From: Microbacterium sp. Clip185 | GTDB lineage: Bacteria; Actinomycetota; Actinomycetes; Actinomycetales; Microbacteriaceae | Assembly (NCBI RefSeq): GCF_028743715.1 | Contig: NZ_CP117996.1 | Location: forward strand, 1,550,001-1,614,000 | Length of the DNA stretch: 64,000 nucleotides | Direction: 5' to 3' | In this document: one piece after another, positions 18,305 through 26,636 of the stretch | Numbering within the stretch: the first letter of the stretch is position 1 | Layout of the letters: the number at the start of each line of letters is the position of its first letter | Notes under the pieces: generated by a model | The model's input: the letters and a program-made list of their open reading frames with translations, nothing else | Told to the model about the DNA's origin: nothing | Database searches by the model: none | Program-made: the position numbers and the translations under genes

Positions 18305-19594
18305 ATGACGTCGCTGCTGGAGATCAGGATCGTCAGCCCCGTGCTCATCGGCGTGTTCTGCGTGACGAGCCTCGTGGCTCTCGGATACCTCCTGTGGCGT
18401 CCCCGCCGCAGACGTTGGCCGCTTCAGGCGGGACTCGCGTTCGCCATCGGTGCCGTGCTGGCGCTTGCGGTCGCGCTGGTGGCAGATGCGACGGGCGCGT
18501 TCGGCATCGCGTTGCCGTGGCAAGTGAAGGCCTGGGCGGCCGCGGGGCTCGGGGCGACGGCTGTCGCGATCCGGAACCTGTGGGGTGCACGGTGGTGGCG
18601 GCGCGTGATCGCGTCGACCGCCGCCGTCCTGTTCCTCGTCACGACGACTCTCGGGATCAACGCCCATTTCGGGCTGAACGCCACGCTCGCCAACTTCCTG
18701 CACATCCAGATCGACAAGCCGATCGCGATCCCCACGGCGTCGCCGGGAGCGTGGGATCCCTCCGTGCCGCTATCCCAGAGCTGGCAGCCACCGTCCGACA
18801 TGCCGGCCAAGGGGACGCAGGGGACCGTATCGATCCCGGCGACGAAGTCCGGCTTCTCGGCGAGACAGGCGGGGCTCTACATCCCGCCCGCAGGCCTCAC
18901 CGCCAACCCCCCGCTTCTGCCGCTGGTCATCATGATGATGGGACAGCCCGGGGATCCCGACCCCCAGTACATCGCTGCGACCCTCGACGCGGCAGCGGCG
19001 AAGAACAAGGGGCTCGCGCCCTACGTGCTCGTCGTGGACCAGCTGGGGGACCCCACCCGCGATCCTGCGTGCGCGGACTCGGCGATGTACGGGAACGTCG
19101 AGACCTACGTCACGCAGGACGTCGTCGACTTCGCCCGGACGCTGCCCGTGATTCCCCGCGCACAGGACTGGGTCATCGCGGGCTACTCCAACGGCGGCGG
19201 TTGCGCCTTCACCTACGCGGCCGAGCATCCGGACATCTGGGGCAACCTCCTCTCCATCAGCGGCGAGATCGTGCCGGGGTCGGAACACCCAGACGAGACG
19301 ATCGCCGATGTCTACGGTGGGTCTGCGCAGGCGTACAAAGCCGCGCAGCCGATGAGCATCCTCGCGTCAGGCACCGTGGCGTATCCGAACGAGTGGGCGC
19401 TGTTCACCGCGGGCGAGAACGACCCGGACTACGTCGCCCAGGCGCAGGCAGGGGCAGCCGCGGCGGTTGCGGCCGGCTGGGATGCGCAGAGCTACATCGT
19501 GCCGGGTGCCGGGCACGTGATCGACGCCCTCGAGGGCGGGCTGGCCGAGGGCTTCTCGCGGCTGTATCCGCGACTGGGACTGGCGCCGTCCTGA
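18305..19594 (+). CDS. Membrane-anchored alpha/beta-hydrolase (esterase family)
   Basis: A 429-residue protein with three or four predicted membrane helices in the first 120 residues (about 9-30, 41-63, 75-92, 101-120), then an extracellular alpha/beta-hydrolase domain from about 171 to the end. The nucleophile elbow is GYSNGG with Ser295, and a likely catalytic His is in VPGAGHVID near the C-terminus. The layout resembles the 'esterase/antigen 85-like' proteins of actinobacteria, some of which act on envelope lipids; the substrate here is unknown. Good ribosome-binding site GGAAGGGG. It opens the accessory block that precedes the mevalonate operon. Confidence 0.88.
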   Translation: MTSLLEIRIVSPVLIGVFCVTSLVALGYLLWRPRRRRWPLQAGLAFAIGAVLALAVALVADATGAFGIALPWQVKAWAAAGLGATAVAIRNLWGARWWRRVIASTAAVLFLVTTTLGINAHFGLNATLANFLHIQIDKPIAIPTASPGAWDPSVPLSQSWQPPSDMPAKGTQGTVSIPATKSGFSARQAGLYIPPAGLTANPPLLPLVIMMMGQPGDPDPQYIAATLDAAAAKNKGLAPYVLVVDQLGDPTRDPACADSAMYGNVETYVTQDVVDFARTLPVIPRAQDWVIAGYSNGGGCAFTYAAEHPDIWGNLLSISGEIVPGSEHPDETIADVYGGSAQAYKAAQPMSILASGTVAYPNEWALFTAGENDPDYVAQAQAGAAAAVAAGWDAQSYIVPGAGHVIDALEGGLAEGFSRLYPRLGLAPS

Positions 19595-19645
19595 CCCGTG
19601 CGGGGAGAGTCGGCGGTGCGGACAGGACACACAGCCGCGGCTGCC

Positions 19646-19651
19646 TAGACT
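19646..19651 (+). promoter_or_regulatory. Candidate -10 for the MBL-Rieske gene
   Basis: TAGACT 22 nt before the start codon, with GGAAAGGA as ribosome-binding site in the short leader. The -35 region has no match to TTGACA. Confidence 0.4.
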
Positions 19652-19673
19652 CGACTGCGGAAAGGACTCTTCT

Positions 19674-21233
19674 ATGCGCATCACGGGTCTCGGCCACGCG
19701 GGCATGTTCATCGAGACGGCGGGCGGCAGCATCCTCTGCGACCCCGTCATCGGCCCCTCGTTCTTCGGATCGTGGTTCCCGTTCCCCGACAACCGCGGGC
19801 TCGACTGGGAGCGCTTCGGACAGGCGGACTTCCTCTACATCTCGCATCGCCATCGTGATCACTTCGACCCGCGGCTGCTTCGGCGGTACGTGCGCGCGGA
19901 CATCCCCGTGCTCCTGCCGGAGTACCCGACGGACGATCTCGAGAAGGATCTGCGGGAGCTGGGCTACGAGAACATCATCTACACCCAGGCCGGCGTTCCG
20001 CTGCAGTTCGGCGAGCTCTCCGTCATGGTGACGCCGTTGCGCGCCCCCAGCGACGGACCCATCGGCGACTCGTCGCTGAGTGTCGACGACGGGACGGCCT
20101 CTGTCCTGAACCAGAATGACTCGCATCCTCTCGATCTCGAGAAGCTGCTCTCGTTCTCCAAGCCGGACGCCTACTTCACGCAGGTCTCCGGAGCGATCTG
20201 GTGGCCGATGGTCTACGACCTTCCTCAGGAGTCGAAGCAGAACTTCGCGCAGCTCAAGCGCGACGCGCAGAACAAGCGCGCGATGTACTACATCGAGAAG
20301 GTCGACGCCGAGCACGTCTTCCCGATGGCGGGCCCGCCGATGTTCCTGCGCGAGGAGCTGTTCCGCTACAACGGCCTCGGTCTCGAGAACGACTCGATCT
20401 TCACCGACCAGAGCGAGTTCCTGGCCCACATGGCCGAGGTTCGTCCCGAGCAGAAGGGCTATCTGTTCGTGCCCGGCACACAGGTAGACCTGGATCACGG
20501 CGCGATCGAGATCACGCAGACCCTGTACACCGAAGCCGAGATCGAGCGCATCTTCGCCGACAAGTGGGCCTACCTCGCCGAGCAGCGCGACAGCCGCCAG
20601 CAGGAGGTGCGCGACGAGGAGGCGAGACGGGCCGAGGTGCTGCCGCCCGCCGAGATGCTCGCCGCCATCAAGGAGTGGTGGGAGCCGCTGCTGCGCCGCG
20701 CCCGGACGATCCGCAACGGCGTCGGGGGCAATGTCCGGTTCCGCATCGGTGAGCTCGACATGGTGGTCGACTTCCCGAAGGCGAAGGTGCGCGAGTACGC
20801 GGGGGAGGAGTGCGTCTACTGGTACACGATTCCGGCCGACCTCGTGTCCACGAACATCGCCGACCACGAGATCGACTGGTCGAACTCGATCTTCCTGTCG
20901 ATGCAGTTCGAGGTCGGACGAAGTGGCAAGTTCAACGAGTTCCTGACCACATTCCTGAAGTGCCTCTCACGCGATCGCATCGAGTACGTCGAGAACTGGT
21001 ACGCCGAGCAGTCCGACCAGACCGAGGATGCCCAGCTCGGCGACTGGGTGGTGCAGCGTCGCTGCCCGCACCTGCGCGCGGACCTCACCAAGACGGGCAA
21101 GATCGAGGACGGCGTGCTCACCTGCAGCCTGCACGACTGGAAGTGGGACCTCGCGAGCGGGCGCTGTCTGACGACGCAGGGGCACCCCATCCGCGCATCG
21201 CGTGCAGCCGCCGAGGTACCCTCCGGCGTCTGA
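19674..21233 (+). CDS. Metallo-beta-lactamase fold protein with C-terminal Rieske [2Fe-2S] domain
   Basis: A 519-residue two-domain protein. Residues 1-about 310 form an MBL-fold hydrolase-like domain with metal-binding motif SHRHRDHFD (His58, His60, Asp62, His63). The middle (about 340-440) is helical/beta with several aromatic residues and no motif I recognise. The C-terminus has a Rieske cluster site, Cys464-Pro-His466 and Cys484-Ser-Leu-His487 (RRCPHL and TCSLHDWKWDL). The combination recalls CMP-N-acetylneuraminate hydroxylase, where the Rieske part is N-terminal and the MBL part C-terminal; here the order is reversed. Function is unknown; an iron-dependent oxygenase role is conceivable. 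No signal peptide. It is convergent with the mevalonate operon. Confidence 0.9.
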   Translation: MRITGLGHAGMFIETAGGSILCDPVIGPSFFGSWFPFPDNRGLDWERFGQADFLYISHRHRDHFDPRLLRRYVRADIPVLLPEYPTDDLEKDLRELGYENIIYTQAGVPLQFGELSVMVTPLRAPSDGPIGDSSLSVDDGTASVLNQNDSHPLDLEKLLSFSKPDAYFTQVSGAIWWPMVYDLPQESKQNFAQLKRDAQNKRAMYYIEKVDAEHVFPMAGPPMFLREELFRYNGLGLENDSIFTDQSEFLAHMAEVRPEQKGYLFVPGTQVDLDHGAIEITQTLYTEAEIERIFADKWAYLAEQRDSRQQEVRDEEARRAEVLPPAEMLAAIKEWWEPLLRRARTIRNGVGGNVRFRIGELDMVVDFPKAKVREYAGEECVYWYTIPADLVSTNIADHEIDWSNSIFLSMQFEVGRSGKFNEFLTTFLKCLSRDRIEYVENWYAEQSDQTEDAQLGDWVVQRRCPHLRADLTKTGKIEDGVLTCSLHDWKWDLASGRCLTTQGHPIRASRAAAEVPSGV

Positions 21234-21241
21234 ACCTGCGT

Positions 21242-21281
21242 CCGCTCGCCGGCCGGAGCTGACTGCCTGGTCGGCGAGCGG
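21242..21281. terminator. Bidirectional terminator between convergent genes
   Basis: Perfect 10-bp stem CCGCTCGCCG (21242-21251) / CGGCGAGCGG (21272-21281) with a 20-nt loop. It occupies the 62-nt gap between the stop codons of the MBL-Rieske gene and the leftward HMG-CoA synthase gene, so it can serve both strands. Confidence 0.7.
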
Positions 21282-21295
21282 TGGCCCCCCGGGGG

Positions 21296-22462
21296 TCAGC
21301 TCTGGTCGGCGGTGTACTGGCGGGCGCGTCCGCGCACGCCCGCGAAGTGGTACGGCCATGGGGACTGCGCCGGCACCGTGACATCCTGACGGCTTCCGAG
21401 GTGGGCCGCCGCGTGCAGGGCACGGTAGGCCGGAACATCCACACGGGTGCGCGCGGCCAGGAGCTCTGCGGTCTCGTCGGCGCGAGTGTGCTCACGGTAC
21501 CCGGGCTGGACCACGCCCGCGAAGAACTCGCTCACGCTGCCGGAGCCGTAGCTGAACATGCCCACGCGCTTGCCGGTGAGGTCGTCGTCGCCGTCCAGGA
21601 GAGCAGCGAGTCCGAAATACAGCGATGCGGTGTACGAGTTGCCGATGCGCCGGTTGTAGAGGGTCGAGCGCAGGTAGCGGTCCTCCGCGAGTTCCGTGCC
21701 CAGATGCTCGGCGAGACGGCGATGCGCCTTGGCCGCCATCCGCGTGAAGGGCTGGTGGTGGGTGAAGACATCGATCTCGTCGGCGGCCACGCCGCCATGG
21801 GCGCGGTAGTCGTCCCACGCGCCGACGAAGCCGTCGAGGTACGCCTCGATGGACAGCTTGCCGTCGACCACGGCGGTGACGCTGTCGTTGGGTCGCCAGA
21901 AATCGTCGACGTGTGCGGTGTGCAGTCCCGTCGCCGGCTCGATGCTCAGCAGAGCGGGATCCGCGGTGACGAGCATCGCCACCGCTCCGGCTCCCTGCGT
22001 GGGTTCGGCGGCCGAGTCGAGTTCGTAACGCGCGATGTCGCTCGCGATGACGAGCACCTTCGATCCCGGCTCGCGTGCGACCAGCCCCGCGGCCGCCTGC
22101 AGGGCGGCGGTCGCGGAGTAGCAGGCCTGCTTGAGCTCGATGACGCGGCTGGTGGAGGGAAGGCCGAGCAGGTCGTGCACCCAGACGCCGGCGGATTTGG
22201 ACTGGTCCACGCCGGACTCGGTGGCGAAGAAGACGGTGCGGATGCCCTCGACGCCGTGCCGGTCGATGATGCGGCGGGCGGCGCTCGCACCCATCGTGAC
22301 GATGTCCTCATCCGGGCCGGGGACGCTCATCTGATCCTGTCCCAGCCCGATGTGGAACTTCCCGGGGTCCACTCCGGTCGCCGCCGCCAGGTCGTCGAGC
22401 TCCAGCACGTGGCCGGCGGTCGCGACCGCCAGGTCATGGATACCGATCACAGGCGCGTTCAT
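21296..22462 (-). CDS. mvaS: Hydroxymethylglutaryl-CoA synthase
   Basis: A 388-residue enzyme that condenses acetyl-CoA with acetoacetyl-CoA to HMG-CoA, first committed step of the mevalonate pathway. The catalytic cysteine is Cys114 in ELKQACYSATAAL, the general acid is Glu82 in FFATESGVDQSKS, and the active-site His is in THHQPFTRMAAK. The start MNAPVIGIHD is chosen because it sits in an ATGA overlap with the HMG-CoA reductase gene; a longer frame upstream lies within that gene. Last gene of the leftward mevalonate operon, followed by the shared terminator. Confidence 0.96.
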   Translation of the reverse strand: MNAPVIGIHDLAVATAGHVLELDDLAAATGVDPGKFHIGLGQDQMSVPGPDEDIVTMGASAARRIIDRHGVEGIRTVFFATESGVDQSKSAGVWVHDLLGLPSTSRVIELKQACYSATAALQAAAGLVAREPGSKVLVIASDIARYELDSAAEPTQGAGAVAMLVTADPALLSIEPATGLHTAHVDDFWRPNDSVTAVVDGKLSIEAYLDGFVGAWDDYRAHGGVAADEIDVFTHHQPFTRMAAKAHRRLAEHLGTELAEDRYLRSTLYNRRIGNSYTASLYFGLAALLDGDDDLTGKRVGMFSYGSGSVSEFFAGVVQPGYREHTRADETAELLAARTRVDVPAYRALHAAAHLGSRQDVTVPAQSPWPYHFAGVRGRARQYTADQS

Positions 22463-23505
22463 CGCGTGGCCTTTCCGTTGCGCTCCAGCTGGAGGTGCGA
22501 GGTCATGAGTTCTCCGGGATTCGTCTGCGCCGCCAGCAGCGAGAGCTCGCCGCACAGGACGGTCGCTGCCACGAGCGCGGCCAGGCGGCGTGCGTTCTCA
22601 CCCGGCTCCCGCTCCTCGCGGCACCCGAGACGGGTCAGGGCCTCCTCGACCTGGGGGAGGTCCTTGCCGTTGCCGACGGTGCCGACGATGAGGGTGGGCA
22701 GCGTGCAGGAGAAGTACAGGTCGCCGTCGCCGCGGACCTCGGCCCACGTGATGCCCTGCGAGCCTTCCACGATGTTCGCCGCGTCCTGGCCGGTCGCGAG
22801 GAAGATGGCGAGCAGCATGTTGGCGTAGTGCGCATTCGCGGAGCGGAGAGCTCCCGCGATCGTGGAGCCGACGAGGTTCTTGCGCGTGTTCAGCTCGACG
22901 ATGCGCTCCGCGGTGGAGCGCAACTGCTTCTCGACGAGCTCCGCGGGGATGAGGATGTCGGCGACGACATTGCGCCCGCGCCCGAGGATGCCGTTGACGG
23001 CGGTCGCCTTCTTATCCGAGCAGTAGTTGCCGGAGATCGATCCGTACTCCAGCTCGGGATGCCAGTGCAGGATCTGCGTCATGAGCGACTCGGCGGCCAG
23101 CGTCACCATGTTGTGGCCGGACGCGTCACCGGTGGACAGGGCGAAGCGCACGAAGAGCAGGTTGCCGACGACCTCGGTGTCGACATCGAGAAGCCGTGCG
23201 TGCCGGCTCTGCGCCGCCACGGTGGCCGCGAGCTCTGCAAACCGGCCGCGGATGTCGCGGCCGGCGCGGACGGCGGTCGCGGCATCGACGGCGGTGAACA
23301 GCGAGGAGCGCGTCATGCGTTCGTCCACCACCGTGACCCGGATGCCGTCGTCCACCAGGCGGGAGATGCGGGCGCCGCGTCCGACCGAGGGCCACAGGGG
23401 GCTCTCGTACGTGGCGAGAGGAACCTCCTGCTCGCCGGCGACGTCGCCGCTCAGACGGAGGGGGCCCACCCAGCGGGTGGGAAGGGGAGTGAACTCACCG
23501 GTCAT
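22459..23505 (-). CDS. mvaA: Hydroxymethylglutaryl-CoA reductase
   Basis: A 348-residue reductase giving mevalonate from HMG-CoA. Visible segments are VPLATYESPLWPSVGRG near residue 30 (the substrate-contact region), GDASGHNMVTLAAESLM for the NAD(P)-binding core, and the C-terminal half with WAEVRGDGDLYFSCTLPTL and VGTVGNGKDLP. Its single-domain length fits bacterial enzymes such as that of the Streptomyces CL190 cluster. ATG with AGGAG upstream. It overlaps the isomerase gene by 11 nt and the synthase by 4 nt. Confidence 0.95.
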   Translation of the reverse strand: MTGEFTPLPTRWVGPLRLSGDVAGEQEVPLATYESPLWPSVGRGARISRLVDDGIRVTVVDERMTRSSLFTAVDAATAVRAGRDIRGRFAELAATVAAQSRHARLLDVDTEVVGNLLFVRFALSTGDASGHNMVTLAAESLMTQILHWHPELEYGSISGNYCSDKKATAVNGILGRGRNVVADILIPAELVEKQLRSTAERIVELNTRKNLVGSTIAGALRSANAHYANMLLAIFLATGQDAANIVEGSQGITWAEVRGDGDLYFSCTLPTLIVGTVGNGKDLPQVEEALTRLGCREEREPGENARRLAALVAATVLCGELSLLAAQTNPGELMTSHLQLERNGKATR

Positions 23506-24583
23506 TCCGGCTCCTTCCAGGTGCGCCGGGCGCATCGGAGCGATGCGCCAGCGAGGTGATGTCGATCGCGCGCGCCCGCGCGAACTCGGCGGTCGCGCCG
23601 CTGATGACGAGGTCCGTGGTGACCAGGTCCGCACCCGTCGGTGCGCCCAGGACGGTCAGAAGGGCTCGCAGCTGTGACTTCCACGCATCCAGCGCGGCAG
23701 ACAGTGCGTCGGCGCCCCCGTCGAGCACGATGCGAAGGAACGTGCCCGAAACGCCGACCGCGCCTGCTCCGAGGGCAAGGCCTCGGATGACGTCGAGGGG
23801 CGTGCGCACGCCTCCCGAGGCGAGAAGCGGCGGTGCATCGGCGGGCGCGTCGAGCAGGCACTCGACGGCGCTCTGCCCCCATCCGGCAAGGTAACCGAAA
23901 TCCGCATCCGCCCGGCGGGCGTTCTCGATCTGCACGAAGTCCGTGCCGCCGCGACCGGCGACATCCGCGGCACGGACGCCGACCCCTCCGAGAACCGAGA
24001 GCGTGCGCCGGCTGAACCCGAAGCCGACCTCCTTGACGATGACGGGGACGTCCACGGCCGCGACGATGCGCTCCAGGGAGGCGATCCAGTGTCCGAACGA
24101 TCGCCCGCCTTCGGGCATCACGATCTCCTGCACGGCGTTCACGTGGATCTGCAGGGCGTCGGCGTCGACGAGGTCGACCGCACGACGGGCGTCGTCGGCG
24201 GAGCGTTCGATCCCGACGTTGGCGAACAAGAGCCCGTCCGGGTTCTCCTCGCGCAGCACCCGGAAACTGCCGGCGGCGTCAGGGTCGTCGAGTGCGACAC
24301 TCATCGATCCTGAGGCGATCGGCACGCCGGCGGCGGCGGCCGCCGCAGCCAGCGCGCGATTGATCTCACCGGTACGGGCGCTGCCACCGGTCATCGCGTT
24401 GATGTAGAACGGGGTGGGCCAGCGCAGCCCTGCCACCTCGGTGTCGAGCGTCACATCGGCCGCATCGATGCCGGACAGTGCGTGATGGAGGATGCGTACG
24501 TCGTCGAAACCGTTGCCGGCGATGAGCGGGTGCTGGGCCGCAGCGAGCCGTACGTGGTCGTCCTTGCGATCCGCGGCGCTCAC
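23495..24583 (-). CDS. fni: Type 2 isopentenyl-diphosphate delta-isomerase
   Basis: A 362-residue FMN-dependent enzyme interconverting IPP and DMAPP. It carries the family segments RKDDHVRLA at the N-terminus, FYINAMTGGS near 70, QIHVNAVQEIVMPEG near 155, VIVKEVGFGFS near 190, and a C-terminal phosphate-binding region (LLASGGVRTPLDVIRGLALG). The GTG at 24583 gives the family N-terminus and a GTGA overlap with phosphomevalonate kinase; the much longer open frame upstream is antisense-type noise within that gene. Being the type 2 isomerase, it is the form that usually accompanies bacterial mevalonate clusters. Confidence 0.95.
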   Translation of the reverse strand: MSAADRKDDHVRLAAAQHPLIAGNGFDDVRILHHALSGIDAADVTLDTEVAGLRWPTPFYINAMTGGSARTGEINRALAAAAAAAGVPIASGSMSVALDDPDAAGSFRVLREENPDGLLFANVGIERSADDARRAVDLVDADALQIHVNAVQEIVMPEGGRSFGHWIASLERIVAAVDVPVIVKEVGFGFSRRTLSVLGGVGVRAADVAGRGGTDFVQIENARRADADFGYLAGWGQSAVECLLDAPADAPPLLASGGVRTPLDVIRGLALGAGAVGVSGTFLRIVLDGGADALSAALDAWKSQLRALLTVLGAPTGADLVTTDLVISGATAEFARARAIDITSLAHRSDAPGAPGRSRNDR

Positions 24584-25671
24584 GGCGCACCTCCCTCGGC
24601 GGGGGACACCGACAGCGTCAAGTGACGGATGTCGCGCTCCTCCCAATCGCGGAGCATGCCAGGGACGTCGGCGTCCTGCGGAGCCAGGACGATGCCGCAG
24701 TCTCCGCCGCCGGCGCCCGACGACTTCGCGGCGGCGCCTGCCGCTTCGGCGGTGTCGCAGAGCGCAGTCAGCGCATCCGTCTCGATGGCGACGCCGGCGC
24801 TTCGACCGAGCCGGCGCAGCAGACGTCGCGCCCGTCGGACGGCGTCGAGCGTGGCGGCGTCGTCTCCATCGTCCAGAGCGTGCGCGAGCTCCGTGACGCA
24901 CGTGCGCGAGTCGAGCAGGAACGCGGGGTAGTCCATGGTGCCGGAACCGTCGCGCACCGCGTCGACGAGCCGCTCGGTGGATGCGGGACGACCCGTCCAT
25001 CCGACGAGGAATCGGAGGGATGCCGGCGGCGTGAGGCGGGCGATGTCCAGCGATTCCCAGCCGTGCGATGCGAGCAGCTCGGCGACCGACGCGCCCTCGT
25101 CGAGGGCGTTGCGCAGCACGCGCCGGTCGGGCGAGCGATACGAAATCCAGCCGCCGAACGCACTGGCGGCCAGATCGCCGCCCGATGCCTGCGGTGCGAC
25201 CTGAATGGTCGCCAGCAGCGCCAGTCGGTACGCGTCGCGCCGGGAGAGGCCGAACCCGTAGAACTCGTCGATGGCGCGGATCGTCGCGATCGTGACCGCG
25301 GCGGAGGATCCGAGGCCGAACTTGCGGCCTGACGCGTCGTCGAGCCCGCTGTCGATGCGCAGATCGTAATAGCGCGCGGGCAGTCCGCGTTCGGAGCGCA
25401 GACGTTCGGCGAGCGTGATCGCCGAAAGCACATACTCATACGGATGGTGCTCGGTATCGATCGTGAGGCCGTCGCCGGCCCGGCCCCAGACCAGGGGAGT
25501 GCGGCCGAACTCGGGGGAGTGGACGCTTCCGGAGTGTGCGCTGGGTGAGAGGCGGACCGTCAGGTAGCGATCGACGGCGACGAGCACGGCCGGCTCTCCG
25601 GGCGTCACGACCGCGTATTCGCCCGCGATGAAGAGTTTGCCCGGCGAACGGACGATGATCGGGGCGGTCAT
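24580..25671 (-). CDS. mvaK2: Phosphomevalonate kinase
   Basis: A 363-residue GHMP kinase that phosphorylates mevalonate 5-phosphate. The N-terminus (VRSPGKLFIAGEYAVVTPG) and ATP-binding glycine loop (GLGSSAAVTIATIRAI, about 119-134) are typical, and the C-terminal GHMP motif KSSGAGGGDCGIVL is intact. The gene overlaps its neighbours by 4 nt at each end. Substrate choice (phosphomevalonate rather than mevalonate) is inferred from family resemblance and cluster position. Confidence 0.94.
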   Translation of the reverse strand: MTAPIIVRSPGKLFIAGEYAVVTPGEPAVLVAVDRYLTVRLSPSAHSGSVHSPEFGRTPLVWGRAGDGLTIDTEHHPYEYVLSAITLAERLRSERGLPARYYDLRIDSGLDDASGRKFGLGSSAAVTIATIRAIDEFYGFGLSRRDAYRLALLATIQVAPQASGGDLAASAFGGWISYRSPDRRVLRNALDEGASVAELLASHGWESLDIARLTPPASLRFLVGWTGRPASTERLVDAVRDGSGTMDYPAFLLDSRTCVTELAHALDDGDDAATLDAVRRARRLLRRLGRSAGVAIETDALTALCDTAEAAGAAAKSSGAGGGDCGIVLAPQDADVPGMLRDWEERDIRHLTLSVSPAEGGAP

Positions 25672-26636
25672 TCGACGGACCGTCCGCCGACCACCAGCCC
25701 CGGCCCGGGCAGCGCCACGACCGTCTCGGCGAGCGCGCCGAGCTCACCCGCGACGGCTTCCGCGTCGGCGGCACGGCACAGGGCGACGACGTTCGGGCCG
25801 GCATCCGCTGTCGCATACGATTCCAGGCCCGCGTCGCGCAGTGCCGCCACCCGGTCGAACAGGGCGATGCTCGTCGGCGAGAGGTAACGGATGGAGGGCG
25901 CGGAGGCCTGGATCACGGCGTGCATCCGAAGCGCGTTGTTCTCCGTGAGAGCTCCGAGCCGGGCGACGTCGCCGTCGAGACAGGCGCGCCGCGCCTCTTC
26001 GAGCGTCTCGGCGGTCGAGGTGATCCACGCCGGGTAGAAGGGCGACGTGTCTGCCGTGCGACGCATCGCCTCCCGGCTGGACACCTGCTTCTCGCCGCTG
26101 TCCACGATCGCGACGACCATGGCGAGGTCCGCCGGTGCCGGCAACGGCTCCGCGTAGGAGTGCTCGTCGTCGCCGGCGTGCCAGAGGGCGAAGCCGCCGA
26201 AGATCGAACGGGCGGCGGAGCCCGAGCCGCGACGGGCGAGCCTGCTGAGCTCTCGCGCGCTCAGCTCCAGCCCGAAGGCGGATGCGGCCGCGCCCGCGAG
26301 CGCGGCGAAGCCTGCCGCCGAGGAGGCGAGCCCCGCAGCGGACGGCACCGTGTTGTGCGATTCCACACGCGCATGCAGCGGGGATCCGGAGCGCTCGCGC
26401 ACGATATCGAGGAACCGCGCGGTCCGCTCGGCAGAGACCCCCGACTGCTCGCGACCGTTCAGCACGAACACGTCGGCGTCCAACGAGTCGTCCACGACGA
26501 CGGTGGTGGTCGTGGGGAACACACCCAGGGTCATCGACAGGCTGCCGGTCGCCGGCAGATTGAGTGCGGCGTCCTGCTTGCCCCAGTACTTCACCAGAGC
26601 GATGTTCGGATGCGCGATCGCGCGGGCCTCGGTCAT
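25668..26636 (-). CDS. mvaD: Diphosphomevalonate decarboxylase
   Basis: A 322-residue GHMP-family enzyme that decarboxylates diphosphomevalonate to IPP. It shows AIAHPNIALVKYWGKQD at the N-terminus (residues 5-21), the Ser/ATP loop VPSAAGLASSAAGFAALA, and the RRGSGSAARSIFGGF segment with the catalytic region. C-terminal ATADAGPNVVAL contains the conserved Asp. ATG start chosen because it forms an ATGA overlap with mevalonate kinase. Confidence 0.95.
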   Translation of the reverse strand: MTEARAIAHPNIALVKYWGKQDAALNLPATGSLSMTLGVFPTTTTVVVDDSLDADVFVLNGREQSGVSAERTARFLDIVRERSGSPLHARVESHNTVPSAAGLASSAAGFAALAGAAASAFGLELSARELSRLARRGSGSAARSIFGGFALWHAGDDEHSYAEPLPAPADLAMVVAIVDSGEKQVSSREAMRRTADTSPFYPAWITSTAETLEEARRACLDGDVARLGALTENNALRMHAVIQASAPSIRYLSPTSIALFDRVAALRDAGLESYATADAGPNVVALCRAADAEAVAGELGALAETVVALPGPGLVVGGRSVE

